A stretch of 64,000 nt of DNA from Conoideocrella luteorostrata (Eukaryota; Ascomycota; Sordariomycetes; Hypocreales; Clavicipitaceae). The DNA lies in assembly GCA_032433595.1 (NCBI GenBank), contig JASWJB010000080.1:62001-126000 (forward strand). The letters run 5' to 3'. Shown here piece after piece: positions 12,653 through 23,740 of the stretch. How positions within the stretch are numbered: the stretch's first letter is position 1; every line of letters begins with the position of its first letter. Under the pieces are notes generated by a model, which saw only the letters and a list, made by a program, of their open reading frames with translations, did no database searches and was not told where the DNA came from. Position numbers and translations under genes: made by a program.

Positions 12653-12954
12653 CATGTTGGGTGTCGCTCTCTCCACCGGGAGCGGATCTTGGCTCTTGTT
12701 GTGGCACCTCTCATTCTTCTTTATCATCTTGTTCAACATACAAAGATAATCATTTCTTCTTGCTTCTGAACCTTTTAAGGACCAAGCAATCTCGTCTTTC
12801 TCCCGTCTCACCATCACAACGCTTACGCAGTCACACGTTCAACGTTTGCCGCCTGCCACCTCTTGTCGTCAGTTCATCGTTGGCATCGAACCAGCATTCA
12901 CTTACACAAACTTGTATCTCATATTTCACACACAAGACATATATATCTTCAAAC

Positions 12955-13872
12955 ATGCCGCGATCATCTTCTGTAGAGCCGGCTAAGCCATCTTCCTCCT
13001 CCTCCAAGCGCAAGGGTATGCTCTTATCATTATGACCTGATTTATACATCACGCCCTGTCCTCTAACAAGGCGCAATATAGGCACCCGAAGCGTCTCTAC
13101 CTTGACGCCTTCACAGCTGGCTCGTAAGAGGGCCAACGACAGGGAAGCTCAGCGGGCAATCCGGGCCAGAACCAAGGAGCACATTGACCGTCTCGAGCGG
13201 GAACTTGAGGACCTCCGAAGCGCCAACGGCCGGGACAAGACTGTGCAGGAGCTCATGCGCCGCAACAAAGATCTCGAAGATGAGCTTCGTCAGCTAAAGG
13301 AGTCCATGGGGGTCTCCATCAATTCTTCTCCCTACTCGGCCCCAACTGGTACGACCTCCACTGCCTTTGTATCCACCTCTACTACTATCAACGACTGGGA
13401 GGTTTGCCCCGCGTCGGAGCAGGATCAGTTGCTAACACCTTGCCCATCAGCATACGATGACAACTGCGGTGCTATTCCCAGCCCGAGAATGTCGCCTCAC
13501 CCCTCTGGAGGGCCCGACTATATCCCCGACTACAGCCAGGCCACCCAGCAATACGTGCCCATGCCCAACTGTGAGGCCTGGGCGTCCAACATTCCCTCCA
13601 GCGTCCCCAGCCCATCCTCTTCCGTCAACACGGACGAATATGGCCCTACAGCGGGCTACATCCCCACCAGCGTGCCGAGCAACATGATGGGGACTGCCGG
13701 TATGGGTCTCGTCGACGGCAAGGAAGTCAAGATGGAGTACGAGGACGTGCATAGCATGATGGCCGCCCAAGGCTACATGCAACACGCCCAGCAACAGCGA
13801 CCCCAGAACTGGAATATGTACCCTGGCATGTACTACGATAACAATCAGAACGCCGCCTGCATCACCAGATGA
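12955..13872 (+). CDS. bZIP transcription factor, one intron
   Basis: Exons 12955-13015 and 13082-13872 join in frame (G|GC makes Gly21) for 283 residues; the intron is 66 bp, GTATGC to ATAG. A Ser/Lys-rich start leads into a basic region at about 35-52 (ARKRANDREAQRAIRARTK) and a zipper with leucines 58, 65, 78, 85, 89 and 92. The heptad register shifts in the middle. At the place of the usual invariant bZIP Asn (the N of NxxAQRxxR) this protein has Asp40, with an Asn one residue earlier. The rest is rich in Ser, Pro, Tyr, Met and Gln, as in activation domains. Expected role is sequence-specific DNA binding in the nucleus. Targets are unknown. It stands alone beside the gene desert. Confidence 0.88.
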
Positions 13873-14448
13873 GCCCCCTCCTTGCCTCCTGGGAGAGTCG
13901 ACAACAGCACGATTCGAGGGAAACGGAGGGACCCCCATTACGACGATGATGACCAAGCAACTACACTCCAAGAGCATACTGCCAAAGCAAAAAAGCCATT
14001 TGTCGAAGTTTCGAGCCAAGGCCGGGGCCAGGGGAGCCGAAGTGACCAGAAAGTTCCATCTATTGTGTATGGCGCCACCTTGGCCCTCTCTCCCACACCC
14101 ACGCCCCAAAAGAGAGCCTGAAGCTGTCCAAGACCGGCAACTCTGGGCCACAACCGGCACTACAAATTCTCGACGGTGGCGGGGCTTGCCAGGTAGCAAT
14201 ATATTGTTGCACCTGGCTAGCTCGAACACACAAATGGCGCACGCACACTCTTGGGGAACGCACGATAATGAATAACAATGGGCGCCACTGGGTGTTACAA
14301 TAGAAACATGGGCATTAGTTTTTACTTTCTGGGGCAGCGTGTCATTTTTTTTTTTCTTTTGACTTATTTTTACATTTACTTCAACCATGTGTTTATAATT
14401 TCGTTTATGTATGCAGGTGTACCGGGAAAGCAACGTCAGCTCCGTGTT

Positions 14449-14476
14449 GTTGGTTGGTTGGTTGGTTAGTTGGTTG
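14449..14476. repeat. TTGG microsatellite
   Basis: About seven TTGG/TTAG units; similar TTGG tracts recur at about 25161-25200 and 51450-51470. Confidence 0.8.
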
Positions 14477-15630
14477 GGTGGCTTGTTTGTTTGTCTAGCA
14501 GGAAGCAGCAGGTGGGCGGAATTGAAAAGAAAGGCGATCAAAAAAGAGCAAAAAGAGCAAAAAGAGCTAGGGGGTGGGGGGAGGGCGGATTCAATTGTTG
14601 TGATTTTATTCTTGCTATATACCATCGGCTTTTTGTTTTACTTTCATCATAGACTTGGGAAACAACACGCGAGCATGGGTCAACGGTGCAGGCAGGCAAT
14701 TTGGAAAAAAAAAAATAAACAGTTTAGTTTATTCTTGTTACAAAAAGTGGTTTTATTTTTAAATAAAGAGCTCCCTTATAAAATACAGTTTATCATGCAT
14801 GTCTTGAATGGTTGCCGCAGTTTGCTAGCCACGGCAAGGATAGGGGACGTGGAAAAAGCAAAATTCTGAGGAACCAGTCAGCATGAGCTTGGACCCTGGA
14901 AGTGTTTCTCGGAATCGAGATGGAAATTCCATGGAAGGTGTGGGCACGTGTACTATCGGCTAGCATTACGACAATAATCCCCCCCCGGCAGTGCTTTGTC
15001 CCTACTTGACTCTCCTTGACACACACTGTCTGACCCTTTCCTTTGATGATGTCTTGGCGGTGCAACGGCTTTCTTCTCTCCATTCACGTGAAAATGAGAC
15101 CGGAACTGGAGAACAGCATGAGAAAATAAAACGAAAAAAAAAAAGGGCCGTCCGTGACCCACTTTGGCTTGTTCTCGCGGGTCCGAGGTGACGAAATGCG
15201 TAGAGAGGGTCGATTGCGATCCCCCAGAGATAGATAGTTGCAGTGAGCGAGCGATTGGACAGAACAATGACAATTTAGGGGAGGGGGGGCCTTTGCGCTT
15301 GGCGGCGGCGGCGGTGGTGTGTAGGGCATTGTTTGTACTGGTATTATTGTACGGAGTCGCTGGCTAACTGCTACTGTACGGGGGGAGGGGGGGATTGAAA
15401 CGGTGAGCTGGCTAGTGAGTCCTAGGGGCGGCCGGCGAGTGGTTGAGCATTGACACACTGAAGGCCCTGCTGTGTGGCAGAGTTATTGTGATGCGGCGGG
15501 AGTCGAGGGACTTGCCACTCGCGGCCACGGCAGTCGTGACCGACCCCGTTCGGCATCAGGTGGCTGCTACTGGCTGCTCCTGTACTGCACAATACAGCGT
15601 CGTGTGTTGATGCATCCGTATTCTCTCTCT

Positions 15631-15710
15631 CACTCACTCACTCACTCACTCACTCACCCACTCATTCACTCACCCACTCATTCATTCGTTGGTTCGTTGG
15701 TTCGTTGGTC
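15631..15710. repeat. CACT/CATT tract followed by GGTTCGTT units
   Basis: A CACT tetramer array turns to CATT/CACC variants and then into GGTTCGTT units, so two different arrays abut. Confidence 0.85.
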
Positions 15711-16352
15711 CGTCCTTTAACCATTTGCCCATTCATGGATGGAAGTGCCTCTTTAATAATAAACAGCCACATCAAGTACAATGACATGCCATTGCACCGC
15801 ACTGCACTGCGCTGGATGCTGCTGTTGGCTTCAGTCGTTGCGCCACCACCCGCCAGCAAACCAGCAGACCAGCAGGACATTCAAATGCTATTTTGGGCGG
15901 AGCCTGCGTGTGTTGCCACGACAGAACCCAACCAACATGAAAAAAGCAGTGCAGTACAGCACAGCACACATATCTGATGACGGACGTTCGCCGAGAAGGC
16001 ACTTTGGGCAGGCTGGCTGGGTAAATTAGAGATACCAAATGGGATAGCATTGCGCAGGCTGGAACGCATTAGTTAAGGTTTGGCCAAGATGAGACATACA
16101 GCCATGGCAAGATTTGACAGCCCAGGCATACCCGGGCCCAGGTAGGAACGGTTCACTTGTATTGCAACTTGCTTTTTTAACATTATGCAGCACTCCGTGC
16201 TCCGTAGTCTAGTGCGAACTGTTGCTGTAGTGTAACCGATTGCTACAGTAGGATCAATTGATACATTCCAGATGCAACCGAGTGAGCACATAGCGGCATG
16301 TTCCGCCGTTCCATGTAAGAACATGCAGAGAAACGAAACGCAAACCCAGACC

Positions 16353-16379
16353 CAACGCAACGCAACGCAACGCAACGCG
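16353..16379. repeat. CAACG pentamer array
   Basis: Five units of CAACG in tandem. Confidence 0.9.
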
Positions 16380-17046
16380 ACGCCTTCCGAGTGACATGCT
16401 GGTCGGCAGCGACAGGCCTTTAACTTGGTTTAAGGTTTGAATGTCACTCGCTTCCAAGTTGTCAGCGGTTGCAGCCGGATTGCCATATGGTTTAGTCGGT
16501 CGGGTCGGTCGGTCGGTCAGAAAGTCAATCAGCCAGCCGGTGCGTGAACACATATTCCGATTAGATTTGACTATACGAGATCAAACGTTGCTGCGTTCCA
16601 GCACGCCATCGATGTTGCTACACGCTTGGCATGCTCCGTGCTCGGTGTTTGTTACATTGATAACAAGTATAGCAAGTACGGCGTGAATACGGAGTAGTTA
16701 ACTTAGTTGGCCTGCTGTATCTGGAGGGACCACCCACCTTGCATGCTGCCTCTCTCCGCCAAGAGCCCATCGAGATTGGCAGTTAGTTGCCCGGCATGTC
16801 TGCCCATCTTTGTTGCGTCATATCTGGGCTTTAGCAGAACTGCTGAATGCACGCATGGACGGACACATGGAATGCATGGATGCAATTTTTTCCAAGAAAA
16901 TTTCTCAATCGTTCTTCTTTGCTTCGTTGCGCGAGACCCGACCGACATGCATGATGAGGCAGCGCCGCGCGAGTGGCTCAGCTTCGGCTCAGCCCTGCTG
17001 CACCAGCAGCAGAGCAGCAGTCAACTCGCTCGGTAGGGGTCCAGCC

Positions 17047-17086
17047 TGATGCACTGATGCACTGATGCACTGATGCACCGATACAC
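17047..17086. repeat. TGATGCAC octamer array
   Basis: Four exact copies plus one degenerate copy. A different octamer array, TGTCCATC, follows at 17126. Confidence 0.9.
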
Positions 17087-17125
17087 TGATGGCACTGCAT
17101 TAGACCTGCAGATGCAAACATGCCC

Positions 17126-17149
17126 TGTCCATCTGTCCATCTGTCCATC
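17126..17149. repeat. TGTCCATC octamer array
   Basis: Three exact copies. Confidence 0.9.
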
Positions 17150-17714
17150 TGCCAGGCACGCAGTACGATGCTCGGCGCTTCCACCGCCCCCAGGCGCCGG
17201 CGGAGCTGACGCTGCACCATGACGCGACATGCGCCGTATTGCGATAAAAATTGGTTACGGCTGAAAAGTCGGCATACCAAATCTGTAAGGCATGACGTGC
17301 CCTGCACATACCGAGAGAGCAGTATGTACATATCAGGGAGGGTGTTCCGAGTACTGCTTCGTCCGTGTGCTCTGGCGCACAGAACTCCGTACACGGTACT
17401 TGTCGGTAGATGATGCAGCAAGGCGTCCAGCGAGGGCAGAGGTACTTCGTACACCGCATGTTGTGACTTGGTCGCACGCACTCCCTCACCACAATCGCGT
17501 CTGCATCTGCGTCTCGGTCTGCTTCTGCATCTACGGAGTACAATTCCATCACTTTCCCTGCTTCATCATCATCAATTCGTCCGCGCACTCCGGCCGTGAC
17601 CGCCACCAACCAACGTTAGCTTTGTCTGCGCTCGACAACATTTTCCGATTTTTCCCTATTGTCTTCCCTCCTCATGTCGCCACTCTTTAGCACTTTGACG
17701 CCGTCTTAGGCGGA

Positions 17715-17766
17715 TGGTGCTGGTGCTGGTGCTGGTGCTGGTGCTGGTGCTGGTGCTGGTGCTGGT
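17715..17766. repeat. TGGTGC hexamer array
   Basis: About 8.7 exact hexamer copies. It would read as alternating residues in either strand, but no ORF with a proper start uses it. Confidence 0.95.
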
Positions 17767-17995
17767 TCGGCGTTGGTGGGTTGATCGTCAATTTGCTCTC
17801 GGCCGCCGGACAACGGCCTACAAGTCCACGGAGAGGAGAGTCCGTCGCCGGAAAGCTTGGGCTCAGTCGAACACTTCTAGCACTTGCGGTTTGCCACTTT
17901 TCTTCTTCTTCTCTCCTTTGGCTGTGTGGAACATGGTTGCCACGTGGAATCCAGCGCCGCCTGTGAGCCACCAACACTCCTAATCCACCACTTTT

Positions 17996-18015
17996 TACGG
18001 AGTAACTACGGAGTA
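17996..18015. repeat. Direct pair of TACGGAGTA
   Basis: Two exact copies in the same orientation, starts 11 bp apart, followed at once by a partial TCCGTA. The same spacing and orientation recurs at 32949-32968. Confidence 0.9.
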
Positions 18016-18652
18016 GTCCGTATCAGACTCCCAAAGCTCTTCCTGTCGCTATGTACACTCTGGCAGTTGCGTCTAGCGCTCCTCGCGCCCCAGTTCTGTT
18101 TTGCTGTGCGAACAGACTCCTGGAATTGCGAGGTGCCATTTACAAAATCCAGTTGCTCGGGCACTCCATCCAGCGTTCCGAAGAAACCGATTTCATTTAT
18201 CGTATCGATCATAAGCGAATGCAACATTGGATAGGACTCGGTCGCGCAAGGAACGGAACGCGGACTTATTCTCATCTTGCCGTTCTGTCATGGAATGTTC
18301 TCCCGAGGTTGTCAGGCGGAGAACGTGCGCGCACCACACACACACCCATCCACCCCCTTTACCGTGTCTTCACTCCCAGGTACCAGAATCTCGAGAAACT
18401 TCCTGATGTGATAAGTCAGATATCTTATTTCATGTGAATAACCGAGTCCTGGCCAATGTCTTGCAGCAGATGAATTGCATAATCGTTTGAACCTATTGTG
18501 GCCTGGCAAAACTAAATAACTTTTCCCTTTGTATTGGCAGCACGCATGCAGCATCGTACCGACGCATCCTTGGCAATGTTGATACGAAATGTGACTGGTA
18601 CAACGCAGAAGAGCGGTGTTCAACCAGCAAACTATGGACTCGTCTCGTGATA

Positions 18653-18672
18653 CTAAAAAAAATTTTTTTTAG
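18653..18672. repeat. 20-bp perfect palindrome CT-A8-T8-AG
   Basis: A8 followed by T8 with matching CT and AG flanks. On one strand the T run could act as a Pol III or other transcript end, but no RNA gene is seen beside it. Confidence 0.9.
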
Positions 18673-19989
18673 AGTATGCGTCGTGCATCAGTCGTTGCCA
18701 CCTGGTCACAGCATATACGATGCATGCATTGTATCGAGAATGCACAGCGCTCGGCACCGCTCGACCAGTTACGATGCAGAGAGTCTGGTCTGAATGAGTA
18801 ACGTTTTTTGGTGTGCAGCACAGCAAATTAGCATACACAGGACGTCTTCGTCGGACACTTAATACCCGCCCAGCGGACCGTGCTCACGTCAACTAAGGCG
18901 GTCTGCGAGATGACGGGTGGTGTGCGCTCGGACGACTCGGTCATCTTAGCTCTACATTTTCACATACGTACATCCCTATGTAATTCGCTGCAAGCCAATG
19001 TGTTTTCCGCGTCATTTGCCTGGCTACTACGGAGTAGTTAGTTAGGGAATGGAACCCAGCACGGAGTACAAATCCCTTTTAGATGGCTTCTCTTTCAGTA
19101 ACTCTCGGAAATGCGGAATACCTACTCCATACCAAAAGCTACATTTTGCACCGACTATACTAGTTAGCACTAGTATGCACACCATTTCTCAGTAACAAAC
19201 TAGACATTGCGGAACCGAGAGGTATACACACTCCTCGAGTCAACCAGCGTGTCAGTTGCCACTATTGGTTGCATCCGCCGTCTGGATGCCCACTTTCAGT
19301 ATTTAGGTTGACGCTGCTAGCATCTCAATAAGTCCATAATTGGTAGGGCGTCACGGCGGACTGAGAGAGACGCCACCAACCTATTCCAAATTGCGACTTC
19401 CAGGCTATATTCACGTGAGGCTGATCCATTCATTGAAAGCCTGCTGAGAAAAAGGCTTTCAATCCAATCAAACCAATTTAGCACATCCTGACTGCTTCTG
19501 GGCATCACCGCCGAGACAGGCCCTCCTGACCCTCATTTAACGGTGTTAGTATTAGTACTGTACGGAGTACACTACAGAGTATCATAAGGGGTGGCTGCGA
19601 AAGAGGAGCCCGCTGAGGAGGGCTGAAAAAAGGAATTGACTGATTGATTTGATTAAGGGAGGGGGGGGCAGAGGGGGGCAGGCAAGGTGGGTAAGCAATC
19701 TTCAGCGATAGCCGGGTGCGGAACAGCTAGATCTCGGCTGCCGCCAGAAATGGAGCGCATAGTAGTTAGCTACCGCGCTATTGCGTCGCACAACGGGTAT
19801 TCTATCTGTCAGGCTGGAGCTGACATTGCTGCGCAATAGCTCGAACAGACACACCACACCACTCCCGCACATACGGCTCTGGACTCCAATTGTGATTTTA
19901 CACCTTGAACTAGTAGTAAATATTGGTTTATTCGCCCACTTTACCGACGGTGCGGCGTTGTGCTTTATTAAACGGCCCATGACGGGTCT

Positions 19990-20008
19990 CCCCCCCCCCC
20001 CCCCCCCC
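19990..20008. repeat. Poly(C) run, 19 nt
   Basis: Uninterrupted C run; a second of 18 nt lies at 33477-33494. Length may be affected by sequencing slippage. Confidence 0.85.
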
Positions 20009-21204
20009 TTACTCTCAGCGTGGAAGCACGGGGAGGGGAGATGGAGCATGTTGTCTTGTCTCCTCAGACACGAGGAAACATGCCTGCTAGGCACAGGAAG
20101 CTGTGTAGATCTATAAGCTACTAGAAGGTAGAAGATGTGTCTACTCGTCATTCTTGCTGGGCTGGGCTGGGCTTGCGAGCCGGTGCAACCACTCCCAATT
20201 TCCAAAAGACACCGCAACCACACAAAAACAATCCGAGTCAACAACTGCATGTTCGAGACAACATGCGCGCCACTCAGCACCGTCAATCCTCCGGCTTTCT
20301 TGCAAGCTTGACCTTGGTGGCGCGTTTGCTCTGGATCTTCTAGAAGGTCCAGAAACACCAACCTTTTTTCTTGCTGGGGTGTGTCTGATGCAAGATTGTG
20401 ATGGGATGTGGACCCGCCCGTTTGCCCGCCAGCCCGCCCACCCACCGCCTATTGCCCATCTTCGCTCACAGATCTCTCACTCTGTGGTGCCCAAACTGCC
20501 CTCTTCGTCAATTCTGCCTCTTTCAGAGCGCGCGTGACTAGGGACTGCGTGCAGGGGGATGTGGGAACACTCTAATAGAGTGGCAAGACAGGGAAGGCAA
20601 GCAATCTTGCATGTGCTCCGTTCCGTACTCCGTAGATCATGATGTCCGACTCAGTACGGAGTAGTTAAGTCACGGAGCCAGTCGGTAAAAGATACGGGAA
20701 GACAGAAAACAGCAACCACTTGAGTTACGTACATGCAGCGTACAATCCCGACCATTTTGGATGGAAGGCGGGACACAATTCCGTGCTGTTGTTCCCAGTC
20801 ATGTTCCCCCCCCCCATTGGTGTCAACCAATACCTGCCTGCTAACTAGTTAGTTATTCCCCGAGTGGGATATGGATATGTACATATGTACGGAGTATGCC
20901 ATGTGGTTGTTGTTTTTTCTTTTGGCCCTTCGAAGAACTGACCTAATTAATTACGGAGTTAACTATCGAGCGGAAAGCTGAGGCAGGGATGAGAAAGTCC
21001 ATTCGTTCTGCCGTGCTTCTATCCGGCTTCTATGGGGCCGCGCTATTCCCTTTGCGGAGCTGGCGTTTTTTGTGTGTGTCTCCCAGAATTCCGAGAGGCT
21101 CGAAGCATGTTTCTCAGACCCACTCTCGACGTTTTGGCTGGTCGACTTGTTGCGACCCGCGCGGCCAAGTGCGCTGTAGCGATCTGTAAATAACAAGGAT
21201 AACC

Positions 21205-21219
21205 ACGGAGTACTCCGTA
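21205..21219. repeat. Palindromic compound of the 9-mer
   Basis: ACGGAGTACTCCGT is a perfect 14-bp palindrome formed by two inverted copies sharing the central TA. It contains CGG-N6-CCG. An identical compound lies at 22401-22415 and a near copy at 33526-33539. Confidence 0.95.
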
Positions 21220-22084
21220 CAGAGGCTTTGACTCCGTAGTGTCATAGAGATAGTCGGCACGGACCAAACGAAGTGCCGTCTATTTGCTTGATTCTACGGA
21301 GTACTGGCTTTGCAGCGCTACAGATACATACTTGGAGCCTCTTGGAATCAAGGATATGTGTGTGTGTGTGTATGGGCTACAGACTACGGAGTAAAATCAG
21401 GGTAACTTGAGGTATTGGCAAGACGGGGTTTGCGACACGCGGGCTGTCCTGGTTTCATCTTCATTTTCACTTCCTTCTTCTTCTTCTTTTTTTGACTAAA
21501 CCGCTCTGAAGGCGCTGGCGTTTCCAGCACTCTACTCTTCCAAGGGCCTCATAAATACTCCGCAGATCCCGCTTGATTGCACTGACAGCTTGACTGTACT
21601 CCGTACTCTGTACGCCAACTCGGCGCTACAAATACATACAGCAGACAAGTACTCTGTACTCCGTAGACACAAAAACGTTGATGGATAACTCACCACCCCG
21701 CAGCTGCCACCCAAAAACCATCCAGCCACTGACTACTAGTAACTAATACGATTCTAGTACTCCGTACTCCGTTGTCCGTCCTCTGTAGTTCTGTGCTCCG
21801 TAGTATGTGGGATCGCCCAAGACCCACCTCATTGCCGATTGGATCACCTTCTGGTTGGCTGCAGATCAGCCCGGTGGAGCATCTGCCTTCGGAGCCAGGA
21901 AGGGTGGGGCAAGAAGGGAGGGGGTGCATCTTCCGGATTGGCCAGCAGGAGTGGGGAGTCGCCAGCCCAAGCAGCCATTTAAAACCCCCCGGCTTGTTCG
22001 CAAGATACCGGACTCGGGGGCCGCATCGCGATTGGCAAGCTCTGTTGTGCGACACTGGAGAAAACGGCAGACGCGGCGTGGTAT

Positions 22085-22120
22085 GTGGTGTGGTGTGGTG
22101 TGGTGTGGTGTGGTGTGTGG
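22085..22120. repeat. TGGTG pentamer array
   Basis: About seven units of TGGTG ending in a TGTGG variant. Confidence 0.85.
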
Positions 22121-22193
22121 TGCATCCTGAGAGAAAGAGAAGGGGATGCGGACGTACGAATCACGAATCACGGATTACTGGTTACAGACTGCA

Positions 22194-22235
22194 GATTGCT
22201 GATTGCTGATTACAGATTACAGATTACAGATTACA
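22194..22235. repeat. GATTGCT/GATTACA heptamer array
   Basis: Two GATTGCT units followed in phase by four GATTACA units. Degenerate heptamers of the same type extend back to about 22161. Confidence 0.95.
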
Positions 22236-22400
22236 GTTTGCACAGGATAAGCTCCGTAGTTCGTAGCTGTTGCTTAATACTCGACAACGTGGCCGAGCAG
22301 CAGGAGGGTGGGGATGCGAACCGTTTAAGTGCACCAATTCGTCTTGTAAGAGCGCGCTTGCTGTTCCCACTGCGCCCGGGTAAACGTTTAACCTCCCAGC

Positions 22401-22415
22401 ACGGAGTACTCCGTA
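22401..22415. repeat. Palindromic compound of the 9-mer
   Basis: Same 14-bp palindrome as at 21205, with the same following bases (ACA). Confidence 0.95.
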
Positions 22416-23120
22416 CAGACGACGGAGGATTACGCTGGCAACAAGGGGCGCAAAGTGTGCTCTGACAAATTGTACAGGATTTCAGTCAAATGCTGCACTA
22501 TACAGCTCAAGCTCTGGGGCAGCAATCAGGCTAGTTAGGACTTACAGACTGTGCTTCGTAGAGTGGAAGGGGGAAGGGAAGCGATTGGCAAGACGTGCCG
22601 GCAGGTGGACGCTCCGTCAGGCCCCAGGCTCCGTATTATGGAGCTGACAGAATTGTGCATTTCCACGATGGAAATTGGCTTGCCTGGCTGCGAGGGGACA
22701 GACAAGGGAGGTAATTTGCCAGAAAGGAGCAATAAACTAACTAATTAACTAACTAACCACTCTATACTCTGTACTCCGGTACTCCGTAGATTTGTGGATA
22801 TATGCGTTTCCTTAGCGCACAAGGTAACTACAGAGTATGGTGAGGCTGGAGGGAGAGAGTGGGCTAACCAGAGCGCCAGGCTTGGAGGGAGGCGGGGGAG
22901 CTGATATCTGCATGAAATTAGCTGTCCAGTGGGAATACGCTGAGAGCTAGTTGCTCAGTATTGTAGAAGAGGACGAGGGCGAGAATGAGGAGAGATGTAC
23001 GGGGGGTAATCCACTCGACATGAGAGACTGCATCTCAGACAAGCTACCATTCCCAGTTTCATTCCCATGTGAGATTCATTAGCTCAACCTACTTGAAGAC
23101 CGAGAGTGCATACACCACGG

Positions 23121-23190
23121 AGAGAACACCATAGAGAACACCATAGAGAACACCATAGAGAACACCATAGAGAACACCATAGAGAACACT
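23121..23190. repeat. AGAGAACACCAT 12-mer array
   Basis: Five exact head-to-tail copies and a sixth partial copy with no spacers, so it is a minisatellite and not a CRISPR array. Confidence 0.97.
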
Positions 23191-23507
23191 ACCTGCCGTT
23201 GTCTTACACCGGCGCATGAAAATGATGAAATGACCGCCTCCCGCCCTCCGCAACTGACAGCGCAGAAATTCCGCCCTCATCTCAAATCAACCCTTTTTCA
23301 GAAACTAAACAGGTTTGACAACGGGCAATCCCATCATGTGAACGCGCCAGAGGGCAAAAGATATGCCCGTGCGCCAGACACCCACAGTGCGGAGGATATT
23401 GAGGTTGGGGGTTTATTTTAGTTGGCTAGTTGACTAGTTGGCCGAAACAAAATAGAACAGGGGTGCAGGCACACAGAGACAACGAGAGCCAGAGGGAGAC
23501 ATTGGCC

Positions 23508-23531
23508 TGTCTTGTCTTGTCTTGTCTTGTC
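23508..23531. repeat. TGTCT pentamer array
   Basis: About five units of TGTCT. Confidence 0.85.
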
Positions 23532-23726
23532 TCGTGGTTTGGGGCGGATAGAAAGGCACCCGAAGAGGAGTAGAAGGACGCTAGAAGGTGGGTTTGTAGG
23601 GGAGAACGGCGCTGCAGATCTGTGTTGACGACGATAGCACTAGTCACGGAGTACAATCGTCGGGCCATGATTATGGGGTAAAGAACGAGTGCTAGTTCAT
23701 GACTATGTCGTTTTTGTCGCTCATTG

Positions 23727-23740
23727 TACTCCGTACGGAG
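23727..23740. repeat. Everted compound of the 9-mer
   Basis: CTCCGTACGGAG, followed by CCC, joins two copies tail-to-tail and contains CCG-N2-CGG. The same core and the same CCC flank recur at 25764-25778. Confidence 0.9.

Larger units (their letters stand above)
6179..12954. other. 6.8 kb region without a supportable gene
   Basis: Many short ORFs occur on both strands but none shows a family motif or a convincing exon structure. Four exact copies of the 9-mer TACGGAGTA/TACTCCGTA lie at 7145, 7163, 7508 and 8535. There is an A17 run at 7683-7699 and a T11A12 palindrome at 11028-11050. The two longest ATG-led ORFs with protein-like composition are at 8319-8672 (+) and 8686-9006 (-). I do not recognise either. 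Confidence 0.5.

Noticed and set aside
12654..12749. 31-codon upstream ORF before the bZIP start
   Set aside because: It begins two bases after the best TATA-like site, so its ATG probably lies before the transcription start. Would be reconsidered if the leader starts earlier.
13447..14625. 392-codon open frame antisense to the bZIP gene
   Set aside because: It overlaps the well-supported bZIP exon on the opposite strand, is His/Val/Gly-rich as expected from antisense reading of the Pro/Ser/Tyr-rich protein, and its N-terminal part crosses T-rich repeat DNA.
23121..23190. CRISPR-like array
   Set aside because: Units are contiguous with no spacers, and the host is a eukaryote.
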